A DNA stretch of 5,038 nucleotides from Chitinophagales bacterium (lineage in GTDB: Bacteria; Bacteroidota; Bacteroidia; Chitinophagales; UBA10324). The notes beneath the pieces were generated by a model. That model was not told the DNA's origin. It made no database searches and saw only the letters and a list, made by a program, of their open reading frames with translations. Shown here in pieces: positions 1 to 5,038 of this stretch. The stretch is from assembly GCA_013695775.1 (NCBI GenBank), contig JACCZV010000276.1:1-5038 (forward strand), read 5' to 3'. Position numbers and translations under genes: made by a program. Numbering within the stretch: the stretch's first letter is position 1; every line of letters starts with the position of its first letter.

Positions 1-606
1 TCTCACCACTCCTTCAGTGTCATTGCGCAGATCTTCATTCAGATAAATCTTCACATTTTTAAAATTGTCGAGGTATGCTTTTACCTGATTGTGATAAAAG
101 CCACGTTGAATATATTGAAAATCAAAATGATGATTTTCTGCTTTTCGCTGTTCTTCAGCTTTAAGGGCTTCTTCAAAGTTGAGTGACTCCGCAGCATCGC
201 GAAGCTTATGCATGTATTGTGAGAATGCACGATCAACGGGGTTTCGCAGCACAATCACTATGTTCACATTAGATGCCTCAGGGTGAATACGAAGAATGTT
301 AGCAATGGTTTTTTCATAAAAGAATAGATAGGTTGTTGATGATTCGCCTCGTATTTGCCTGTTCTTTCCTTCCTCGAATAAAGCTAAGTAATCATTCAGG
401 CGATTCACCAGGAAGCGTGGCCGGGTTATCAGCTTACCATTATTGATGAATGATAAATCTTCTTCAGGCCAGGTAAAATAGCCGGGTTCCTTCTTTCTGC
501 TCATAAAGACCTGGGGGTGATGGTCGAGGGCATAATGCAGCGTGGTAGTGCCACCTTTTGCAGCTCCTACTATCAAGAGGTTTGGCCAGAGGCTATTTGC
601 AGTCAT
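1..606 (-). CDS. Sulfotransferase, PAPS-dependent, 3'-truncated by window edge (ST-A)
   Basis: This reads as a cytosolic PAPS-dependent sulfotransferase of the carbohydrate/heparan-sulfate type (Sulfotransfer_1-like fold), moving sulfate to a hydroxyl or amine of a glycan. The frame is open from an ATG at 606 to base 1, giving 202 residues; about 90-100 C-terminal residues lie beyond the left edge if it matches its neighbours. The 5'-phosphosulfate-binding loop is PNLLIVGAAKGGTTTL at residues 8-23 (Lys17), and a conserved GE follows at 87-88. The 3'-phosphate-binding motif is VLRNPVDRAFSQY at 119-131 (Arg121, Ser129). A third family block, YIQRGFYHNQV, lies at 165-175. The start is fixed by an in-frame TAA 9 bases upstream and an AAAGGA-like ribosome site. 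It is last of five co-directional genes, 56 bases after the preceding sulfotransferase. The family call is firm; the acceptor sugar cannot be read from sequence. Confidence 0.93.
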   Translation of the reverse strand, partial: MTANSLWPNLLIVGAAKGGTTTLHYALDHHPQVFMSRKKEPGYFTWPEEDLSFINNGKLITRPRFLVNRLNDYLALFEEGKNRQIRGESSTTYLFFYEKTIANILRIHPEASNVNIVIVLRNPVDRAFSQYMHKLRDAAESLNFEEALKAEEQRKAENHHFDFQYIQRGFYHNQVKAYLDNFKNVKIYLNEDLRNDTEGVVR

Positions 607-615
607 TGTTATTTA

Positions 616-622
616 TCCTTTC
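616..622 (-). promoter_or_regulatory. Candidate ribosome binding site for ST-A
   Basis: On the minus strand the bases read GAAAGGA, ending 9 bases before the ATG at 606. It is the only Shine-Dalgarno-like match among the visible starts in this window; the other genes have A-rich leaders instead. It supports the ATG at 606 as the start of ST-A. Confidence 0.5.
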
Positions 623-662
623 TATCTACTGGCGTAAGCACGACGATGTATGCTGATGTTGA

Positions 663-1559
663 TTATAGTGGGGATAATACATTGGAGTACCAGGTGCTTA
701 AATCACGATGGATTATTTTTTCCAATTGCTGAATGTCTGATAGAAAATATTTTTCTATCAGCTCATGCTCACGATTTTTATCGAGCTTCGGATTCACGGC
801 AACGACTGTATTTTTTTTTGAGATGAATCTTTGCATAGAACGTTTCCATTCCGATGGCAACAATGGCCCAATGATGTTGCGTATCGGATTTTTTTTCCTG
901 GTTAACTGATGAAGGGCTTTGCTTTTAACCATAACTGCTTCGTTACTTTTTATGTCAAGGTTAATTTCTACTCTTTTTACACCTAAAAAATCCTGTATTC
1001 TGTTGAAGGTTTCTTTTCTGTTTTTTATAAAGTCTTCCTCAAAAAGAAGAAAGAGCATTTGTTCATCAGCAAAATAGTTTCTGAATCGTTGCACCTGCTG
1101 AGAATAATACCCCCTGCTGATATAGCTGAAGTTAAATTTTTGTGAAGCCTTCTTGCCGAGCCGTTCTGGTTCCAATTCAATTGCCCTCTCAAATGGAAGT
1201 TCTTCAAATCCTTTTTTTTGAGACATCAGATAATGAGAATACGCTCGCGCAGCAGGATTTCGGAAGATAAAAATCAGTTTCACTTGGTTTCCCAGGCTTT
1301 CGGAAATCCGCTGCGCCGCTTTTTCTTCAAACATCATGGCAGGATCCACCTCACCAATTGCTTTTTGCCCCTTCCATTCCCCAAAAAATTCACTCTCATA
1401 AAAGCTTAGCCCCTGCTCATACTTTTCCAGATAAACAAAAAATTTTGTCTCTTTTACCTTCTCGGGCAGGTAGATATCCGGATGTTGTTTTAGGATTTCG
1501 TAGAGAGTAGTAGTTCCTGCTTTTTGTGCTCCAACACACAGGAAATTTGGTGAGGCCAT
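663..1559 (-). CDS. Sulfotransferase, PAPS-dependent (ST-B)
   Basis: A complete sulfotransferase of 298 residues, a usual length for small bacterial members of this family. It would transfer sulfate from PAPS to a glycan in the cytoplasm; there is no signal peptide or membrane segment. Residues 4-19 (PNFLCVGAQKAGTTTL, Lys13) form the 5'-phosphosulfate loop. Glu70 lies in the GE motif that corresponds to the proposed catalytic base in related enzymes. Residues 98-110 (IFRNPAARAYSHY, Arg100, Ser108) form the 3'-phosphate site, and YISRGYYSQQV at 146-156 is a further family block. The 3' site has Ala-Ala where its neighbours have Val-Asp, but the key Arg and Ser remain. I chose the ATG at 1559 over an in-frame GTG at 1565 because it aligns exactly with the M-x-x-P-N-F-L start of the sulfotransferase at 3160-4038. 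The coding strand carries three runs of 8-9 adenines. Acceptor unknown. Confidence 0.93.
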   Translation of the reverse strand: MASPNFLCVGAQKAGTTTLYEILKQHPDIYLPEKVKETKFFVYLEKYEQGLSFYESEFFGEWKGQKAIGEVDPAMMFEEKAAQRISESLGNQVKLIFIFRNPAARAYSHYLMSQKKGFEELPFERAIELEPERLGKKASQKFNFSYISRGYYSQQVQRFRNYFADEQMLFLLFEEDFIKNRKETFNRIQDFLGVKRVEINLDIKSNEAVMVKSKALHQLTRKKNPIRNIIGPLLPSEWKRSMQRFISKKNTVVAVNPKLDKNREHELIEKYFLSDIQQLEKIIHRDLSTWYSNVLSPL

Positions 1560-1590
1560 CAGCACTATTCTTTTTTGTTCAACACGGGGG

Positions 1591-1598
1591 CAAATGTA
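1591..1598 (-). promoter_or_regulatory. Candidate Bacteroidota -7 promoter element
   Basis: On the minus strand the bases read TACATTTG, matching the TAnnTTTG -7 consensus described for Bacteroidota primary sigma factors. It lies about 31 bases before the ATG at 1559, in the 127-base gap between the flippase and ST-B, which would give a short leader. No convincing -33 TTTG/TTG sits at the usual 19-21 base distance; the nearest TTG is about 37 bases upstream. The element may give ST-B and ST-A an internal promoter, but an 8-base match with four fixed A/T-rich positions is weak evidence alone. Confidence 0.3.
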
Positions 1599-1686
1599 AA
1601 GAAAAAGAGGTTCAGCGGTTGCTTTGTTAATATTGCAATTAAGTTAGTGGCATATTAGTATAAAATATAATGGCTATATCCAATTA

Positions 1687-3150
1687 TTACTCAATATTGG
1701 AGATTTGATCCTCGATAACACTGTCAGCATTGTCTTTTTTCTTTTTCTTTTCTGGCTTTAACGCCCTCTTCAGCTCCTTTATGAAAGTTCTCGGTTGTAT
1801 GTTGAATATGTCTTTGAAATCAAGGGTATAAAATCCATAATATCGCTTTATAAGAATAAACGGAATTGCATTCATCAGCAATACGCCGAAAGCATTTACA
1901 CATGCTGCACCTACGGCGCCATACCTGGGAATAAGCCACAGATCGAGTATTACAGCCAAAATGGTAGCAGCCACCATTAGGTTACGATTGAGCTTTTGTC
2001 TGCCAGTCATGATAAGCACACTATTAACAGGTCCGGTAGCTGCATTGATAAACTGGCCAACAGCCAGGATGATGAGCGCCATGCTTCCACTCAGAAACTC
2101 CTCCCCGAAAAGCCCCATGATGAAGGGTGCCCCTATGATCACTGCAATAAGGATGGGCGCCGAACACCAGAAGATAATTTTGGTTACAAACTGCGCAGAC
2201 TTTTTTAGCTCTTCCATTTTGCCTTCAGCAAAGAGTTCTGCAAACTTCGGAGCTGCAGGAATCAGCAGGGCAATCAATGCGATGCGGGTAATGGTTGCCA
2301 CTTTAAATGCATTTCGATAAACACCCACATCTTCAATTGTTGCATAACGGCCAAGGATAAAGGTATCAGCATAACCTCTGATGAGGGAGGCGAAAGCCGC
2401 GACAAATAGAGATATGCCTATCCAGAATTTCTGCCTGAAATTGATGCCTGACTTTGACTCTGTTGAAAGGTAGCTTGAATACTTAAGCCACCAATAAACG
2501 CTTAGCACACTTGTAAGTGTTATGAAAGCAACGTAAGTGGCTACAGGGATATAGAGATCACGCCGGCTGGTGAATAATATAATGCTTCCCAGAATGAGGA
2601 TGCCAAATATGAAATTACTTACATTATGCAGGAAGGCATATTGCTTTATTTTCTTTAGCCCTCTTATGCCACCAGTGCTGATCTGGAAGACTGTTAGAGG
2701 CAATAACGCCAAGGCGGCTATTCTGAAATATGGAAACAGCTCTGGTTTTTTAAAAACATCTCCTGCGATCTGTTCGGCGAAAAAATATATTATGCTGGAG
2801 ATTAATAAGCTTAATGGAACAGAGACAAGCATGGACTTATTATAGAGGTCTTTGATCCATCCCATTTGCTTCTGAGCCCTGTATTGTGCACCAAAGCGGG
2901 TCATTAGAGTATCTGAACCCAACTTTGAGATGCCGCTGCTGAAATTCATCAGCGTTTGGCATAGGTTATAGATGCCGGTTCCTGCTGCGCCGGTGCTTCG
3001 GGAAAGCATTAACGCAAAGACCCAGTTTAATGCCATACCAATCAGACGGGTACTAAAAGCTGATATACCCCCACTTACTAATTCCTTTTGATCTCCGGAT
3101 GACTCCTTTTGTTCTGACTTATCCAGGACTTCTTCGTTTATATCTTTCAT
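1687..3150 (-). CDS. Wzx-like polysaccharide (lipid-linked oligosaccharide) flippase
   Basis: A 487-residue integral inner-membrane protein of the MATE/MOP flippase superfamily, O-antigen/polysaccharide export type. Such proteins move undecaprenyl-diphosphate-linked oligosaccharides from the cytoplasmic to the periplasmic face. About 12 hydrophobic segments are visible, roughly at residues 27-49, 56-75, 104-124, 142-160, 174-193, 199-220, 243-262, 280-300, 322-343, 355-376, 390-407 and 411-433. Length and segment count fit the family. Typical features are the opening GGISAFSTRLIGMALNWVFA (27-46), the G-x-Y-N turn after the first helix, and IPRYGAVGAA (407-416) before the last helix. The first 24 residues are hydrophilic. 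The tail after residue 435 is also hydrophilic and includes five lysines in a row (468-472). The gene starts 9 bases after ST-C stops, with no clear Shine-Dalgarno site, suggesting co-translation. Substrate specificity cannot be predicted; the sulfotransferase neighbours suggest a sulfated unit. Known wzx genes vary too much to give a symbol. Confidence 0.92.
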   Translation of the reverse strand: MKDINEEVLDKSEQKESSGDQKELVSGGISAFSTRLIGMALNWVFALMLSRSTGAAGTGIYNLCQTLMNFSSGISKLGSDTLMTRFGAQYRAQKQMGWIKDLYNKSMLVSVPLSLLISSIIYFFAEQIAGDVFKKPELFPYFRIAALALLPLTVFQISTGGIRGLKKIKQYAFLHNVSNFIFGILILGSIILFTSRRDLYIPVATYVAFITLTSVLSVYWWLKYSSYLSTESKSGINFRQKFWIGISLFVAAFASLIRGYADTFILGRYATIEDVGVYRNAFKVATITRIALIALLIPAAPKFAELFAEGKMEELKKSAQFVTKIIFWCSAPILIAVIIGAPFIMGLFGEEFLSGSMALIILAVGQFINAATGPVNSVLIMTGRQKLNRNLMVAATILAVILDLWLIPRYGAVGAACVNAFGVLLMNAIPFILIKRYYGFYTLDFKDIFNIQPRTFIKELKRALKPEKKKKKDNADSVIEDQISNIE

Positions 3151-3159
3151 CGCATCATT

Positions 3160-4038
3160 TTAATGCAACCAGCTATTCAAATCTCTCCCTGTAAGTACAG
3201 ATAACTTTTCTATATCGGGTCTGAAATATTCGACAAGACTTCTCCTTGTATCTTCATTCATGGGTTCAGATTGCTCCATAAAATTCTTCGTAAAAAATTT
3301 GTTGGTACGTACCCCTTTTCTTTTTTGAAACAAAAGCTTGTAGATCTTTTTTACTGGATTATCGGTCATAAAGAGGTAGCGCAGGAATGGATTTTTCCAC
3401 TTCTTCCCTCCCTCATTCCAGCGTTTATCATAATCGATAGTTGCCTGATGATCGATACCAAGAAAATGAAAAATACCTTTGATAGTGCCCGGTACGTCCT
3501 TGATGAAATCGTCGTACCAGATAATGTGTACATCTTTAAAATGTTCTTTATACTCTTTCACCGCTTCGGCATATAACCCCATCTTTTTATATTGCATAAA
3601 AAGAGATGCGTTTGTACTGAAGCGCTCATCTTCCTTCTGCAAAGCTTTTTCAAAAGAATATTTTTCTTCCGGATTATTTACCCGGACGAAATTATAAGCG
3701 GAATAAGCCCTGTCAACCGGGTTGCGTAAAATCATCATGATCTTTACGTCATTGCCCAAATATTTGATTATATGTTGAATGGCCTCTTCATAAAAAAATA
3801 AATACATCACGCTTGCCTCTCCAATTGCTTTTTTTCCCTCTGATCCCTCAAACAACTTAATGTACTGATCTTCGTGCTCTACCCATTTTTGAATTCTGTT
3901 TTTTACTCTACCTGATACAAAGAACTGAGGTTCCTTCAGCTTCGGCATAAACACATCCGGATGCTGTATCATATAGTTATACAATGATCGCGTTGCAGAT
4001 TTTCCTGCGCCGATTAATAAGAAATTAGGTAGCGGCAT
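3160..4038 (-). CDS. Sulfotransferase, PAPS-dependent (ST-C)
   Basis: A complete sulfotransferase of 292 residues, cytosolic, with no signal peptide. The 5'-phosphosulfate loop is PNFLLIGAGKSATRSL at residues 4-19 (Lys13); Ala15 replaces the Gly of the common GKSGT or KxGT form, and the T-R-S-L ending recalls the TRAL of heparan sulfate sulfotransferases. The GE motif is at 73-74. The 3'-phosphate site is ILRNPVDRAYSAY at 103-115 (Arg105, Ser113), followed by YKKMGLYAEAV at 150-160. The C-terminal part is rich in lysine and arginine (for example KWKNP and KRKGVR), which could suit an acidic or already sulfated acceptor, though this is speculation. It ends LTGRDLNSWLH, much like HRDLSTWYS near the end of ST-B, so both genes keep their native C-termini. 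The ATG at 4038 gives the standard short lead into the loop. The stop is 9 bases before the flippase start and in the same frame. Confidence 0.94.
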   Translation of the reverse strand: MPLPNFLLIGAGKSATRSLYNYMIQHPDVFMPKLKEPQFFVSGRVKNRIQKWVEHEDQYIKLFEGSEGKKAIGEASVMYLFFYEEAIQHIIKYLGNDVKIMMILRNPVDRAYSAYNFVRVNNPEEKYSFEKALQKEDERFSTNASLFMQYKKMGLYAEAVKEYKEHFKDVHIIWYDDFIKDVPGTIKGIFHFLGIDHQATIDYDKRWNEGGKKWKNPFLRYLFMTDNPVKKIYKLLFQKRKGVRTNKFFTKNFMEQSEPMNEDTRRSLVEYFRPDIEKLSVLTGRDLNSWLH

Positions 4039-4181
4039 TGAGTTTCGTATTCAATTTTTAATCATAAGACCTTAAAAGGGTTGGCTTTCTATAGATTAAC
4101 CTAATTTCAGTTCCGAAGTACCAGCATAATTAACAAAGAAACCATTTAAGTATCTTCTACATTTTAAAATTCACAGATTTT
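4039..4181. other. Intergenic gap, no assigned function
   Basis: This 143-base A/T-rich gap, the longest in the window, separates the SGNH-like gene from ST-C. I looked for a stem-loop with a T run, a TAnnTTTG element and a sigma-70-like pair on the minus strand, and found none worth calling. A 10-base palindrome, ATTTTAAAAT at 4161-4170, is low-complexity and expected by chance. The gap is long enough to hide a promoter for ST-C and the flippase, so co-transcription with the SGNH gene is not shown. Confidence 0.5.
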
Positions 4182-5038
4182 CTACTCTAGAATTGAAGCG
4201 GTTGGAGTAAAGAATGTTTTCTTGATATCGCTTGCAAGATGGGAACTGAATAAATTGGCTCCTTCTTTATTCATGTGGTTGTCGAAAAAATAATTAAGGT
4301 GATCATACCTTGTATCCCTGCTATAATCTGTAAATGGCACATTGTATTTCTTACACACGTTCACAATGGTTTCATAAGATGGCTCCGTAGTGAAAGGTGC
4401 CAATGCAGGCGACATTGTTACGAAAACTTTTGTTCCTTTTGATGTGAGATTCGATAGCATTTCTTCTAATCCCTTAACCTTGTTGTTGTCAACCACCTTC
4501 CCTTTCTGATTTCGAAGCTCCGCGTTTTCCCGAATCAACTCTTGGGCTTTCTGCTCTGTGATGATTCCTTTTAAAGGCTTGAAGCCTGATTCAGATTTTC
4601 TATTTTTGTAAATTCCCGCCAGGATATCAAGTATGGACGAATTAAACTGATAAATCTTAGAGAACATTTTAATCTTCTCACTATTAATAGGAAGAATCCA
4701 TTCCTGGAAAGCATCATGAGTCATCCAAAAATTTTGAGCTGCTTCGGTGGATGGATGCACCAATAATCCATCAGACCTGTTACGGTCGCGAATACCCTTC
4801 AGCAAATAAATATCTCTCAGCTCGGGTTCATCTACATAATAAGGAGCCAACACATTCAATCTATCATAATGAATATCTCTATAGTACATCTCTTCCGGAT
4901 TCAAATCAACAATTACCAGCTTAGGAGTATACCGACTTAGTGCCATTCTGATGATGGCCTGCTCATAGAAAATTGTTTGTCCATCATGACCCGCATTGTA
5001 ACAGCTAATCTTCAATGAGTCGGCTATGATATTTGGAT
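4182..5038 (-). CDS. SGNH/GDSL hydrolase-like protein, 5'-truncated by window edge
   Basis: The frame is open through the right edge. It gives 284 residues from the first whole codon (5036) to a TAG stop at 4182-4184. It begins PNIIADSLKISCYNAGHDGQ, and Y-N-x-G-x-D-G-Q resembles block II of Bacteroidota SGNH/GDSL-like proteins, where Asn and Gly help form the oxyanion hole. Block I with the nucleophilic Ser (often GSSR) would lie further upstream, outside the window. LVIVDLNPEEMYY (residues 40-52) looks like a central strand and loop. Near the C-terminus FFDNHMNKEGA (about 250-260) matches the block V Asp/His region, but Asp252 and His254 are spaced D-x-H rather than the classical D-x-x-H. 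Related proteins act as esterases or O-acetyltransferases on cell-surface glycans, sometimes beside MBOAT proteins; none is visible here. The direct role is unknown. No membrane segment is seen in the visible part. The fold call is moderate; the open 5' end is clear. Confidence 0.72.
   Translation of the reverse strand, partial: PNIIADSLKISCYNAGHDGQTIFYEQAIIRMALSRYTPKLVIVDLNPEEMYYRDIHYDRLNVLAPYYVDEPELRDIYLLKGIRDRNRSDGLLVHPSTEAAQNFWMTHDAFQEWILPINSEKIKMFSKIYQFNSSILDILAGIYKNRKSESGFKPLKGIITEQKAQELIRENAELRNQKGKVVDNNKVKGLEEMLSNLTSKGTKVFVTMSPALAPFTTEPSYETIVNVCKKYNVPFTDYSRDTRYDHLNYFFDNHMNKEGANLFSSHLASDIKKTFFTPTASILE

Noticed and set aside
517..732. Plus-strand open frame of 71 codons spanning the ST-A start and the ST-B end
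   Set aside because: It overlaps the motif-bearing 5' end of ST-A and the 3' end of ST-B on the other strand. Its sequence is low-quality as a protein and has no ribosome site.
811..819. T run on the plus strand as part of a terminator
   Set aside because: It lies inside the ST-B coding sequence, has no stem beside it and faces the wrong strand for these genes.
1560..1565. GTG at 1565 as the start of ST-B
   Set aside because: It adds only two residues. The ATG at 1559 aligns exactly with the start of ST-C (M-x-x-P-N-F-L), and GTG starts are uncommon in this type of genome.
1632..1639. Palindrome ATTGCAAT in the gap before ST-B as an operator
   Set aside because: A single 8-base palindrome with no second copy and no known matching regulator is too weak to call.
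1961..2320. Plus-strand open frame of 119 codons
   Set aside because: It lies wholly inside the flippase on the opposite strand, has no recognisable family and reads like a reverse-complement shadow of hydrophobic codons.
3271..3576. Plus-strand open frame of 101 codons
   Set aside because: It is antisense to the well-supported ST-C and shows no domain or ribosome site.
4161..4170. Palindrome ATTTTAAAAT as an operator or terminator
   Set aside because: It is pure A/T with no loop, no G/C stem and no following T run. Such palindromes are common by chance in A/T-rich gaps.
4182..5015. TTG at 5015 as the start of the SGNH-like gene
   Set aside because: The frame stays open to the right edge and the upstream codons (PNIIADS) continue the conserved block. 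TTG starts are rare and no ribosome site precedes it. The gene is truncated by the window.

Overview
This window looks like part of a surface or exopolysaccharide biosynthesis locus from a member of the Bacteroidota. That assignment is an inference. It rests on a base composition of roughly 40% G+C (estimated by eye), mostly A-rich leaders without strong Shine-Dalgarno sequences, one candidate TAnnTTTG-type promoter element, and an SGNH-like protein whose N-terminal block (SCYNAGHDGQ) I associate with that phylum. I cannot name a genus.

All five genes lie on the minus strand, so transcription runs from right to left. In that order they are: (1) 5038-4182, an SGNH/GDSL-like protein whose 5' end lies beyond the right edge; (2) 4038-3160, a complete sulfotransferase; (3) 3150-1687, a complete Wzx/MATE-type polysaccharide flippase that starts 9 bases after the preceding gene stops; (4) 1559-663, a second complete sulfotransferase; (5) 606-1, a third sulfotransferase, open at the left edge with its last third missing. 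The gaps are 143, 9, 127 and 56 bases. No gene-free stretch exceeds 150 bases. I see no RNA gene, CRISPR array, insertion sequence or convincing terminator.

The simplest joint reading is that the sulfotransferases move sulfate from PAPS onto sugars of a lipid-linked oligosaccharide on the cytoplasmic face, and the flippase then carries the decorated unit across the inner membrane. The SGNH protein could add or remove an acyl group. Three divergent sulfotransferases in one cluster suggest a glycan sulfated at several positions or on several sugars. Genes for PAPS synthesis, glycosyltransferases and a polymerase are not in the window. The system is not a new class, but its density of sulfotransferases around a flippase is notable.
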